Origin: Candidatus Gallimonas intestinigallinarum
Lineage (GTDB): Bacteria; Bacillota_A; Clostridia; Christensenellales; Borkfalkiaceae
Direction: 5' to 3'
Length of the DNA stretch: 25,422 nucleotides
Assembly (NCBI GenBank): GCA_019116405.1
Contig: DXBS01000106.1
Coordinates: forward strand, 1-25,422
Under the pieces are notes generated by a model. That model worked only from the letters and a program-made list of their open reading frames with translations, was not told the DNA's origin and did no database searches. This document shows, in pieces, positions 15,623-22,679 of the stretch; position 1 is the first letter of the stretch, and each line of letters begins with the position of its first letter. The translations under genes and the position numbers were made by a program.

Positions 15623-15738
15623 GTACCGCAAAAATCAGAAAATGACTGCCAGCTTTTGGCTCTCACTACGTGCAGGAGCCCGAATTTTTGCCGCAAAATT
15701 ATTTTACGAATAGTTTCTGGGGGCACTTTTAATACTCT

Positions 15739-15979
15739 GGCTCCCCTGAATCGAATATTTAGGGGAGCTGGCGCCGAAGTCGTCTGAGGGGTGTGATGAA
15801 ACAGACCCTTCCGGCCCCGCTCGCGCTCGCCACCGTCTTGGCGGCGCCACGGGAAAGCGCCGCCTGCGGGCAAGAAATCGCCGCTGAAAATGACGATTTC
15901 TAAGTTCGGCGTGCGCGCACAGCGCACCGCTCTGCTGCGCATGACGCACGCCTCACCCTAAAACTTTGATTTTCAGGGG
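15739..15979 (-). repeat. Interspersed modular repeat, copy B (inverted relative to copy A)
   Basis: The ~500-base gap between the small gene and the NimA-like gene holds no credible gene. Read on the minus strand it has a left hairpin (CCCTGAAAAT...TTTTAGGG, 15956-15979), then the 121-base core (15837-15957). A linker with CGGAAGGGTC follows, then CCCCTCAGACGACTTCGGCG and a right hairpin GCTCCCCT/AGGGGAGC (15740-15768). Block order matches copy A. In the first core hairpin, the C-to-T change relative to copy A converts a C-G to a U-G pair, keeping RNA pairing. Confidence 0.8.
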
Positions 15980-16004
15980 ATGCAAGTGTTGAGTAGTTCG
16001 CACG

Positions 16005-16043
16005 AAAATAAAAACGAGGCAGTCATTTCAATGGCTGCTTCGT
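16005..16043 (-). terminator. Terminator of the NimA-like gene
   Basis: On the minus strand a 13-bp imperfect stem, ACGAAGCAGCCAT/ATGACTGCCTCGT with two mismatches, is followed by TTTTATTTTC, 35 bases beyond the stop codon. Confidence 0.7.
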
Positions 16044-16077
16044 TTGCGTATCGGAATAAAATGAACGCTAATCATCT

Positions 16078-16548
16078 TTATTGTTTCGGAAAGCGCCGCT
16101 TACCTGTCACGCTCTGACAGACGACCTTCCAGACGTCCACAACGGGAAGCGCCGCGCATGTCTCGGCGGAATAGTCTGCATACCCCGTATGCTCCAGCAG
16201 GCGCGCAATCCCGCGCACGCGCTCCTCCCCCTCGCAGCGGGAAGCATGCCCGAAGGCGATGACGCTCTGATAGTCCGCCGTGACGGAGTGACCCGTCTCA
16301 ACGTACCCGTCAAGCGCGTCCCACTCCAGACAGACGCGGGCGTCCTTTGCAAGCAGGTCGAGCTTTCTGCCCTCCGTCGCGCAATGGAAGTAGACGACGA
16401 GCGCGCCGTCCTGCACGTCGTAGCCGAACGTGAGCGGGACGATATAGGGGAAGTCGTCCGCATACATCGCCATACGCACAGTCTGGCAACTGTTCACAAT
16501 CTCAACTATCTCCGAAAAGTCCTGAATTTCTCTGTCTGCTTTTCGCAT
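16078..16548 (-). CDS. Pyridoxamine 5'-phosphate oxidase-like flavin protein, NimA type
   Basis: 156 residues, a typical size for the split-barrel flavin-binding family related to nitroimidazole-resistance NimA proteins. Matching features are the REIQDFSEIVEIVNSCQTVR lead, the MYADDFPYIVPLTFGYD strands, VVYFHCATEGRKLDLLAKD (a flavin-contact-like HxAxEGRKxDL block), and VCLEWDALDG. ATG 16548 follows TGAGGAGATATC. Family members bind FMN or heme and reduce small substrates; the physiological substrate is unknown. It is a single-gene unit with a terminator on each side, located where mnmE/mnmG would sit in many relatives, which suggests insertion or rearrangement in this stretch (inference). Confidence 0.88.
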   Translation of the reverse strand: MRKADREIQDFSEIVEIVNSCQTVRMAMYADDFPYIVPLTFGYDVQDGALVVYFHCATEGRKLDLLAKDARVCLEWDALDGYVETGHSVTADYQSVIAFGHASRCEGEERVRGIARLLEHTGYADYSAETCAALPVVDVWKVVCQSVTGKRRFPKQ

Positions 16549-16636
16549 GATATCTCCTCAGTCGTACGCCGGCATTTTTCTTGTTTGGTTACGAAAATGC
16601 GATAACGTACCCCAAAAATTGGTACCATTTCTTAGA

Positions 16637-16664
16637 AAAAGGACGCATCTCTGCGTCCTTTTTT
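16637..16664 (-). terminator. Terminator after jag
   Basis: AAGGACGCA-GAGA-TGCGTCCTT flanked by T runs in both directions, immediately after the jag stop codon. It could act on both strands, but only the minus-strand operon ends here. Confidence 0.9.
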
Positions 16665-16666
16665 GA

Positions 16667-17551
16667 TTATTCGTCCTTGTTCTCGTCGTCCGTATCCTTA
16701 CCGAGATAGGTACCGAAGAACCCGGAGAAGCCGCCCTTTTTGTAGCCGACCGAGCTGCCGCTCTCGTTCTTGAAGCTGGTGCCCGACGATTCAGGTGTTC
16801 CCTCGGCGGGAAGCTCGCGCTTGGGGTGCGGCTTTCTCTCGCCGTAGCGGGGCTTGTTGTAGCCGCCGCGCGAACGGTCGCCGTACTTGCCGCGGCCGCG
16901 GTCGTTCCTGCCGTTTCTGTCGCGCTTATCGTATGTGCGCATGTTCTTGGGAATGATGACGACAAAGCGCGCAGGCTCCTTTCCCTCGCTCTTGGTCGTA
17001 ACGTCGGGATTGTCCACGAGCGCGGAGTGGATGATGCGGCGCTCGTATGGGTTCATCGGCTCGAGGCGGACGCGCTTCCCGAGGCGCACAGCCTTGGCGG
17101 CGAGCTTGTTTGCAACCCGCTTCAAGGTCTCCTCGCGGTCCTCGCGGTAGTTCTCGCAGTCGACGACGACGCGCTTGTAGTCCTTTCTGCCGATGTTGGC
17201 GACTGCGCCCGCGAGCGTCTGCACGGCGTCAATGACTTCGCCGCGCCGCCCGATGATGTTCTTCACCGAAGTGGCAGTCAGTTCGATGACGATCTTCTCG
17301 TCCTCCCCCTTGAGTTCGGCGTGAACCTCCTCGCCGATGAGGGGAAAGAGCCCTTCCAGGAACTCGACCGCTCTCTCGCCGTCCGTGCGCTCGATGACGG
17401 TCAGTTTGACCTGCGCGGGCTTGGAACCGATCAGGCGCTTCTTGCCCTCGTCCAGCACTTCCACAGTCACGTCGCTTTCCTTGACGCCCAGCGTTTCAAG
17501 TCCGACTTTGACGGCCTCTTCCACCGTCTTTCCGGTAAAAATGTTTTCCAT
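16667..17551 (-). CDS. jag: RNA-binding protein Jag/KhpB
   Basis: 294 residues from ATG 17551 (AGAAGGA 8 bases upstream). A longer in-frame start would overlap yidC by about 50 bases and lacks a signal. An N-terminal Jag_N domain (MENIFTGKTVEEAVKVGLET) is followed by a KH domain with a GRRGEVIDAVQTL loop and an R3H domain (NPYERRIIHSAL). A C-terminal tail of about 85 residues is rich in Arg, Gly, Tyr and Lys (repeats such as GRGKYGDRSRGGYNKPRYGE) and ends in an acidic patch. Jag/KhpB with KhpA regulates RNAs for cell elongation and division in Gram-positives. The gene follows yidC by 4 bases, the conserved order. The disordered RG-rich tail is longer than in the Bacillus protein. Confidence 0.95.
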   Translation of the reverse strand: MENIFTGKTVEEAVKVGLETLGVKESDVTVEVLDEGKKRLIGSKPAQVKLTVIERTDGERAVEFLEGLFPLIGEEVHAELKGEDEKIVIELTATSVKNIIGRRGEVIDAVQTLAGAVANIGRKDYKRVVVDCENYREDREETLKRVANKLAAKAVRLGKRVRLEPMNPYERRIIHSALVDNPDVTTKSEGKEPARFVVIIPKNMRTYDKRDRNGRNDRGRGKYGDRSRGGYNKPRYGERKPHPKRELPAEGTPESSGTSFKNESGSSVGYKKGGFSGFFGTYLGKDTDDENKDE

Positions 17552-17555
17552 GCCC

Positions 17556-19052
17556 TTATTCCTTCTTATCTTTATTCTTGCGGGACTTGCCCTTTTCTTG
17601 CTTTTCACGCGCCTCGCGCTCGATCATCCACTGCGGCTTGTACCCGATCTGCGCGATTGCCTTCTTCTCTTCCTTTTTCTTGAAGATGATGCCAAGGATG
17701 AGGTTGGAGAGCAGGGTGACGATCAGGGAGAACAAACTCGAAATGAGCATGTAGATCGTGAACGCGGCGCTGTACATGAACGCAAACACGGCGTAGATGA
17801 GCGGCATGGCGACGAGCATGATCTTCTGCGTCCTTGCTGCAGATCCCTGACCATCCACCGTCTGATACTGTCTGCTCTCCTTGTTGGAGCGCATCATGAC
17901 GACCTGCGAGACCACCATGAGCGCAATGGAGATGATAATGAGCCCGAAGTAGCCGTTTGGCTCCTCCTTCTGCTCGGTGAGGCTCGCCGTCAGGTCATCG
18001 TAGTTTGCCTGTTTAAAGACGCTGCTCAACTGTGCCGTCGACCCGTCTGCAAGTGTGACCTGCGCATTGTTGCCGAAGTTCTGCTGGAACGTCGCGTAAT
18101 CCTGCGGGATGGGATGGTTGTAGGAGACGTCCGGATACCAGACGTTTGCCACCCACAAAAAGTTTGCGCGGTTGCTTAAATACCAGTCGCGCGCGCTGTC
18201 CGCACCGATCTTCTTGACGTAGTCAAGGCAGGCGGTATCCCTGTCCTCGGCGGACGCAATGCTCTCATATGCCGCCGCTTCATTTGTCTGAAGGTAGGCA
18301 AGCAGGCGGTCGGTATCGATGGTATACTCCTTACTTACGCTCGTCGCTTCCAGGGAATATCTGTAGCTGATGAACTTTTCTTCCTCCAGCGGCGTCACAT
18401 ACAGATAGAGAATATCACCGTTTTGCGCAATGGTATAGCTGCATTCGCCCTCCGTCACGCTCTCACCGGGCGCGCCAAAGGAAAGGGACTGCTCCGTCCC
18501 GTCCGCATTCGTATAGACAAGGCGGTATCCTTCCTCTTCGGACGCCCGATCTGCAAGCATGAAGTCGATACCCTCTGTCCCGTGCGCGGTGATCGCAGCG
18601 TTGTAGCTTGACGACATCTGCACGAAGAAATCGAGGTTGGCGTATCTGGAATAGGCGTTGAAGCCCTGGAACGCGACGATAATGACGACAAAGGAGATGA
18701 TCATCGGCAGGCACGCGCCGAAGACGCTGTAGCCGTTCTTCTTGTACAGCTCCATCATCTTCTGGTTGTACATGGTCTTGTCGTTCGCGTACTGCTTCTG
18801 GAGCTTGTCCAGATCCTCCCGCATGCTGCGCATAATGAGCGTCTGCTTGCGCGTGGTATAGCGCTGGTAGGTATCGAATGGCAGCGTGATCGCCTTTAAA
18901 ATGAGCGTAAAGCAAATAATACCGACACCGATGATGCCGACGCTCTCAATGATCGTCTGCACGAACTGACCCAGCCAGTCCAGCCCGATCCGATAGCCTT
19001 CGCTGAGCAGCGTGATTTCCACGCTGTTTAGTAACGTCATGATCGACTGCAT
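17556..19052 (-). CDS. yidC: Membrane protein insertase YidC/Oxa1 with an enlarged extracytoplasmic loop
   Basis: 498 residues against ~260-280 for typical Gram-positive YidC. Membrane segments are at about 38-59, 109-131, 368-388, 409-430 and 432-456. The cytoplasmic hairpin between the first two (KQTLIMRSMREDLDKLQKQY, then MMELYKKNGYSVFGACLP) is the usual YidC coiled-coil and GACLP signature. Between segments two and three lies a ~235-residue extracytoplasmic insert, rich in Tyr, Asp, Glu and Ser, with no family I recognise. YidC inserts membrane proteins alone or with SecYEG. It sits in the conserved rpmH-rnpA-yidD-yidC-jag order. There is no obvious lipobox, unlike Bacillus SpoIIIJ/YqjG. 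Confidence 0.93.
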   Translation of the reverse strand: MQSIMTLLNSVEITLLSEGYRIGLDWLGQFVQTIIESVGIIGVGIICFTLILKAITLPFDTYQRYTTRKQTLIMRSMREDLDKLQKQYANDKTMYNQKMMELYKKNGYSVFGACLPMIISFVVIIVAFQGFNAYSRYANLDFFVQMSSSYNAAITAHGTEGIDFMLADRASEEEGYRLVYTNADGTEQSLSFGAPGESVTEGECSYTIAQNGDILYLYVTPLEEEKFISYRYSLEATSVSKEYTIDTDRLLAYLQTNEAAAYESIASAEDRDTACLDYVKKIGADSARDWYLSNRANFLWVANVWYPDVSYNHPIPQDYATFQQNFGNNAQVTLADGSTAQLSSVFKQANYDDLTASLTEQKEEPNGYFGLIIISIALMVVSQVVMMRSNKESRQYQTVDGQGSAARTQKIMLVAMPLIYAVFAFMYSAAFTIYMLISSLFSLIVTLLSNLILGIIFKKKEEKKAIAQIGYKPQWMIEREAREKQEKGKSRKNKDKKE

Positions 19053-19088
19053 AGATAACTCACTTTCTTGTTTTTATCGCCGCAAATG

Positions 19089-19394
19089 TCACAGCAACCA
19101 CTTTTTCTTGGAATATTTTTCGGGCGCGGGATCGATCCAGCCCCGCGAAAGGGGATTACAGCGCAAAATGCGCCATGCGCCGAGCAAAATGCCGCGCACG
19201 ACGCCGAGATTGTTGATGCAGCGCTTGGTATATTCCGAACAAGTGGGCTTGTACAGACACATCCCTCTGGAGAGATATTTCTGATAGAAACAAATGCACC
19301 TGATGCAAAGACCTTTCAGAACCGGCCTATATGCCTTTTTTCTGAGGTACCGCCAATTTTGCTGCAGCAGGCTCCTGAGTGCAATCTTCAACAA
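19089..19394 (-). CDS. yidD: Membrane protein insertion efficiency factor YidD
   Basis: 101 residues if started at TTG 19394, which has AAAAGGG about 7 bases upstream. An ATG at 19442 in the same frame would overlap rnpA by 116 bases and adds a non-family N-terminus. The family core is intact: CFYQKYLSRGMCLYKPTCSE, then YTKRCINNLGVVRGILLGAW and RILRCNPLSRGWIDPAPE. YidD is a small amphipathic protein at the inner face of the membrane that assists YidC. The overlap with the end of rnpA (19327) indicates translational coupling. The N-terminal ~25 residues are Lys/Arg-rich and not conserved, so the start is uncertain. Confidence 0.88.
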   Translation of the reverse strand: MLKIALRSLLQQNWRYLRKKAYRPVLKGLCIRCICFYQKYLSRGMCLYKPTCSEYTKRCINNLGVVRGILLGAWRILRCNPLSRGWIDPAPEKYSKKKWLL

Positions 19395-19707
19395 GTTTTT
19401 CCCTTTTGAAGATCCTTCCCACGTCGCGCTCGAACGCGGCATAGGAATATGACTTTGCGGCGCGCGGGATGAGAAGGATGAGATAGGGCGCCTTTAACGC
19501 GTGCGCGTGCGCGCGGAATGCTTCGCGCAGCAACCGCTTGATGCGGTTCCTGACGACGCTCTTTCCATATTTTTTCCCGACGCAGACCGCAAATCTCGTC
19601 CGATCGCTCGGCAGAAAGATAATGGTCAGGCTCTCCGCATGCGCCCTCTTTCCTGCCCGCAGGGCCCTGGAAAATTCCTTCTTCTTCTTGACCCGCAGGA
19701 TCTTCAC
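19327..19707 (-). CDS. rnpA: Ribonuclease P protein component RnpA
   Basis: 126 residues from a GTG start at 19707, five bases beyond the rpmH stop. Longer in-frame extensions overlap rpmH entirely and are not RnpA-like. The N-terminus ILRVKKKKEFSRALRAGKRA and the RNA-binding motif RNRIKRLLREAFR are typical, as is RFAVCVGKKYGKSVVRNR. It binds the RnpB RNA to process tRNA precursors. The final ~20 residues extend past the usual end and overlap yidD. It ends with TAG, showing that TAG works as a normal stop in this genome. No clear Shine-Dalgarno precedes the start, consistent with coupling to rpmH translation. Confidence 0.95.
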   Translation of the reverse strand: MKILRVKKKKEFSRALRAGKRAHAESLTIIFLPSDRTRFAVCVGKKYGKSVVRNRIKRLLREAFRAHAHALKAPYLILLIPRAAKSYSYAAFERDVGRIFKREKLVEDCTQEPAAAKLAVPQKKGI

Positions 19708-19712
19708 GGCGT

Positions 19713-19847
19713 TTACGCGGAAATGTGCTTTCTGCCCTTGTTTCTTCTTCTCTTGAGCGTGTTTCTGCCGCCCTTGGTCTTCATGCGCTGACGGAATCCG
19801 TGCACCTTGCTTCTCTGGCGCTTCTTGGGCTGATACGTTCTCTTCAT
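19713..19847 (-). CDS. rpmH: Ribosomal protein bL34
   Basis: 44 residues, the usual length, with the invariant [19 protein letters not shown] start and [19 protein letters not shown] C-terminal helix. ATG 19847 follows AAAGGAGTATTGT; in-frame sequence upstream is untranslated leader. It is the first gene of the rpmH-rnpA-yidD-yidC-jag operon under its own near-consensus promoter. Confidence 0.98.
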   Translation of the reverse strand: MKRTYQPKKRQRSKVHGFRQRMKTKGGRNTLKRRRNKGRKHISA

Positions 19848-19889
19848 ACAATACTCCTTTTTTGGAAACTCAATTTTTTTATTTTTTTG

Positions 19890-19918
19890 ATTATAGGCGA
19901 TTTCGTCCGTTCCGTCAA
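19890..19918 (-). promoter_or_regulatory. Strong sigma-A promoter of rpmH operon
   Basis: On the minus strand, TTGACG (19913-19918), a 17-base spacer, and a perfect TATAAT (19890-19895) lie just after the dnaN stop codon. No terminator is visible between dnaN and this promoter, so dnaN transcripts may read into rpmH. Confidence 0.9.
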
Positions 19919-19922
19919 GCAA

Positions 19923-21020
19923 TTATGCGGCGTTTCGGACGGGTAAAATGAGATAGAGGCTGTCTTTTCTCTCCAAATTCTGCAAAATAAAGGGTGAAAC
20001 GGCGCCGTTGAAGGAGAGGACGACCTCTTCCTCCTCCAGGGCGCGCAGCGCGTCTAAAAGAAACTTCGCGTTCATGGAGATGGTGATCTCCGTTCCATCG
20101 ATTGCCGCCTTCACCGTTTCTGCCACGTTGCCGTAGTCGGAGACGGAGGAGATCTTCACGCTCTCCGCGCCGATATCCAGCGTCACAAGGTTGTTCTTGT
20201 CCCCGCGGATGAGGATGGCGGCGCGCTCTGCAGAGGCGATGATCTCCTCGCGCTTCAGGGTGACGACGGTCGTAAATCTGGTCGGGATGACGTTCTCCTT
20301 GCGGATGAACTCTCCCTGATAGAGTCTGGAGACGACAGTGGTATCGCCCTCTTTGACAAGCAGCATGCCGCCCTGGGTATAGAGGGTGATCTCCTCGCTC
20401 TCGCCTTCCAGAAGTTTGGAAATTTCCGAAAGGGTGCGCGCGGGGCAGATGATGCTCTTTTCGCCGCTCTTTGTGACGATCTCCGCCTTCGTGCAGGCGA
20501 GGCGGTACCCGTCCAGCGCGCACATCTCAAGTTCATCTTTGAACTCCATCAGGCAGCCCTTGAGGATGGGGCGGGAATCGTCCGTCGCGCAGCAGAACGT
20601 CGTCTCCGCGATGATCTTCTTGAGGGATTGCTGCTTCATCGTAAAGGAATTTTCGCCGACGGTAAAGTCGATGCGCGGAAATTCCTCGGCGGGCAGGCTC
20701 TGTAAAAAGGTGCCGGCGTCGCGGTAGCTGATCTCCACGCCCTTTTCTCCCGTCGCGATGCAGACCTCTTCCCCCGACAGTTTTCCGATAAAATCGGAAA
20801 AGAGCTTGCCGGGGACGCACACGTCGCCCTCCTCGAACACCTCCGCCTTGACGTTCTTGCTGATGGAAAGTTCGCCGTCGGTCGCAAGCAGATTGACTTC
20901 TGTGCCGTACGCGGAGAGTTTGATGCATTCCATGATGGGCGCGGTCGTTCTCACGGCGCACGCCTTGCTCACCTTCATGACCGCTTCCGAAAGGGAGAGC
21001 CCGTCGCATACAAATTTCAT
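19923..21020 (-). CDS. dnaN: DNA polymerase III sliding clamp (beta subunit)
   Basis: 365 residues, the usual length. Three clamp domains are recognisable, with MKFVCDGLSLSEAVMKVSKA at the start and a central GRxxR-like segment replaced by DDSRPILKGCLMEFKDELEM and ALDGYRLACTKAE. The end (FILQNLERKDSLYLILPVR) is the family C-terminus near the peptide-binding pocket. ATG 21020 follows TTGGAGGAGTGCA. The clamp tethers polymerase III and other factors to DNA. It lies directly beside the proposed origin but is transcribed towards rpmH, with no dnaA on either side, unlike the usual rpmH-origin-dnaA-dnaN order. Confidence 0.97.
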   Translation of the reverse strand: MKFVCDGLSLSEAVMKVSKACAVRTTAPIMECIKLSAYGTEVNLLATDGELSISKNVKAEVFEEGDVCVPGKLFSDFIGKLSGEEVCIATGEKGVEISYRDAGTFLQSLPAEEFPRIDFTVGENSFTMKQQSLKKIIAETTFCCATDDSRPILKGCLMEFKDELEMCALDGYRLACTKAEIVTKSGEKSIICPARTLSEISKLLEGESEEITLYTQGGMLLVKEGDTTVVSRLYQGEFIRKENVIPTRFTTVVTLKREEIIASAERAAILIRGDKNNLVTLDIGAESVKISSVSDYGNVAETVKAAIDGTEITISMNAKFLLDALRALEEEEVVLSFNGAVSPFILQNLERKDSLYLILPVRNAA

Positions 21021-21056
21021 TGCACTCCTCCAATGATCTGCTCTTCCCGTCGCCTT

Positions 21057-21071
21057 TATCCTGATAGGATA
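21057..21071. other. Short perfect inverted repeat in the dnaN leader
   Basis: TATCCT-GAT-AGGATA lies about 37 bases upstream of the dnaN start, beside the AT-rich stretch of the origin. It could be an operator or simply part of the unwinding region. Confidence 0.35.
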
Positions 21072-21126
21072 TAAAAAGAATATTTATAATAGTAATAATA
21101 ATAGGGGCGGGGGAAAAGTGGACAAC
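21072..21126 (-). other. Basal origin unwinding module (DnaA-box, GC cluster, DnaA-trio, AT-rich)
   Basis: Read on the minus strand, a DnaA-box-like TTGTCCACT (21117-21125, two mismatches to TTATCCACA) is followed by a C/G cluster (21104-21113). Next comes a run whose plus strand is TAG-TAA-TAA-TAA-TAG (21090-21104), then A/T-only sequence (21072-21089). This box, GC cluster, trio, AT order is the basal unwinding system described for Bacillus subtilis, where it also lies directly upstream of dnaN. A promoter-like TTGTCC/TATTAT pair with a 16-base spacer overlaps the same elements. Confidence 0.8.
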
Positions 21127-21392
21127 TTTTTTTACCCCTCTATTATAGCGAAAAAGGGCGGAAAATACAAGCATTTTGACCTGTTTTTGCAAAACAGCCC
21201 AATTTTTCACCGGGGGATAAGGGTGTGGAAACAGATGTGGAAAAAATTGTTATCTTCGGGGAAAAGGGGACAACCTTTTTGGGAGCAGGAAGAGGGGCGA
21301 CGCCTCGTAACAGAAAAAAAGCTGCAAAAAAGGGGTTATCCCCAAAATTTTGGGGAGTGGGGAAAAAGTTTGTCCATCTTTCCTCTTTGCGG
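21105..21392. other. Putative oriC, DnaA-box-like cluster
   Basis: This is a non-coding block between the outward-facing dnaN and rsmG genes. Near matches to TTATCCACA on either strand are TTGTCCACT (21117-21125), TTATCCCCC (21212-21220), TGTGGAAAC (21224-21232), TGTGGAAAA (21236-21244), TTATCTTCG (21250-21258, weak) and TTATCCCCA (21336-21344). The best have one mismatch; none is perfect. Gene orientation flips here: nearly all genes to the left are minus and all to the right are plus, as expected for leading-strand genes on both sides of an origin. Soj/ParB and parS lie within 7-11 kb. Confidence 0.8.
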
Positions 21393-21421
21393 TTGAAAAG
21401 GAACGGAAGGTGTGATATAAT
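21393..21421 (+). promoter_or_regulatory. Sigma-A promoter of rsmG, start site at or next to the ATG
   Basis: TTGAAA (21393-21398), a 17-base spacer, and a perfect TATAAT (21416-21421). The ATG of rsmG begins at 21428, 7 bases after the -10, so the transcript should begin on or within a base or two of the start codon. Confidence 0.8.
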
Positions 21422-21427
21422 CGTAGC

Positions 21428-22117
21428 ATGCAAACGAATTCACCCGATTTTGCCGCCTTACAGGCGGAAATAGCGCAAAAAGAGGCGCTCTTTCAGCGCT
21501 TTTATCAGCTGCTCATCGAATACAACGCAAAATTCAATTTAACGGCGATCACAAAAGAAGAGGAAGTTTTCCACAAACATTTCCTCGATTCACTCGCGGG
21601 CGCCCATCTTTTGTCCGAAAAAAGCCGCGTCGTGGAGATCGGTTCGGGCGCGGGCTTTCCCTCCCTGCCCATAAAACTGGTGCGGGACGACCTCACCTTT
21701 ACCCTTGTGGAGAGCACGGGCAAGAAGTGCGCCTTTTTGCGCACCGCGGTGCAGGAGCTGGGGCTGACGGGCGTGAGTGTCGTCAATGCCCGCGCCGAGG
21801 AGCTGGGCAAAGATCCCTCTTTCCGCGAAAAGTTTGACGCTGTCATCGCGCGCGCCGTCGCACCCCTTGCCTCGCTCGCCGAGTACTGTATGCCCTTTGT
21901 GCGCGTGGGCGGCAGTTTTGTCGCATGGAAGGGGAGCGCGGACGAACTGGAGACGGGGCGGCGCGCCATCGCGATCTTAGGCGGCGCAGCGGAGGTGATC
22001 GGGTACGACCTGCCCGAAGGGTATGGGGAACGCACGCTCATCGTGACATACAAGAGAAAGCATACGCCTGCGCAGTATCCGCGCGGCAACGGAAAAGAGC
22101 GGAAAAATCCTCTTTGA
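21428..22117 (+). CDS. rsmG: 16S rRNA (guanine-527-N7)-methyltransferase RsmG/GidB
   Basis: 229 residues. It has the RsmG lead (FYQLLIEYNAKFNLTAITKE and HKHFLDSL), then the S-adenosylmethionine-binding loop VEIGSGAGFPSLPIKL, LVESTGKKCAFLRTAVQELG, and the VIARAVAPL catalytic-face segment. It methylates G527 of 16S rRNA. It starts at ATG 21428 with no Shine-Dalgarno, because the promoter occupies the preceding bases. The N-terminus is about 10 residues shorter than usual, and no better start exists in frame. In many Bacillota rsmG follows mnmG upstream of soj; here it is on the other side of the origin. A basic ~20-residue tail (KRKHTPAQYPRGNGKERK) is extra. Confidence 0.95.
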   Translation: MQTNSPDFAALQAEIAQKEALFQRFYQLLIEYNAKFNLTAITKEEEVFHKHFLDSLAGAHLLSEKSRVVEIGSGAGFPSLPIKLVRDDLTFTLVESTGKKCAFLRTAVQELGLTGVSVVNARAEELGKDPSFREKFDAVIARAVAPLASLAEYCMPFVRVGGSFVAWKGSADELETGRRAIAILGGAAEVIGYDLPEGYGERTLIVTYKRKHTPAQYPRGNGKERKNPL

Positions 22118-22134
22118 GGAGAGAAAGAGAGAAT

Positions 22135-22590
22135 ATGAGGTTGACTTGTGCCCTGACGGGGCATCGCGCGCTCCCGCAGAATTTCAACGTCAATGCACTG
22201 TATGATGCATTGGAGGAGCGCATCCGTGCGGGCTGCGACCGCTTTTTATGCGGAATGGCGCGCGGATTTGATCTGACGGCATTAAAGTGCCTTGCCGACC
22301 TGCGGGAAAAGTACAAAATCACGCTGGTCGCCTGCATTCCCTACCGCGGGCAGGTGCGCAGCATGCAGCAAGAGGAAAGGGCGCTGTATTGCAGCTTACT
22401 GGACTTTTGTGATGAGAAGATCGTTCTGCACGAGGCGTATGTAAACGGCTGTTTTCTGGAGCGCAACCGCTACATGGTGGACCGCGCGGACGTCTTGCTC
22501 GCCTACTGCAGAAAGGAGACGGGCGGCACGGCGTACACCGTCAGTTACGCAAAAAAGAGGGGCGTGGACGTCGTCCTGTTCGAAAACTGA
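22135..22590 (+). CDS. YpsA/DUF1273-like SLOG-domain protein
   Basis: 151 residues from ATG 22135 after GAGGAGAGAAAGAGAGAAT. The TGHRALP motif at residues 8-14, GCDRFLCGMARGFDLTALKC, LVACIPYRGQVRSM, and RNRYMVDRADVLLAYC with the GGTAYTVSYAKKRG end are characteristic of the SLOG nucleotide-binding Rossmann family to which B. subtilis YpsA belongs. YpsA affects cell division in Bacillus/Staphylococcus; the ligand is thought to be a nucleotide derivative. It begins 17 bases after rsmG and is probably co-transcribed. Confidence 0.85.
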   Translation: MRLTCALTGHRALPQNFNVNALYDALEERIRAGCDRFLCGMARGFDLTALKCLADLREKYKITLVACIPYRGQVRSMQQEERALYCSLLDFCDEKIVLHEAYVNGCFLERNRYMVDRADVLLAYCRKETGGTAYTVSYAKKRGVDVVLFEN

Positions 22591-22679
22591 AAAATAGGAC
22601 ACTAAGTCTCAAAATCCGACAAAATCCGCTCTCCTTCTTCCCCTTTTCTTCGGCTATACTATCCGCATAGAGGTGACGT

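Noticed and set aside
15589..15949. 117- and 81-residue open frames on the minus strand
   Set aside because: They consist of repeat copy B and a terminator; Arg-rich low-complexity sequence without start signals.
21021..21427. Open frames of 80-96 residues across the proposed origin
   Set aside because: They cover DnaA-box-like and AT-rich sequence, have no ribosome binding sites and no recognisable protein features.
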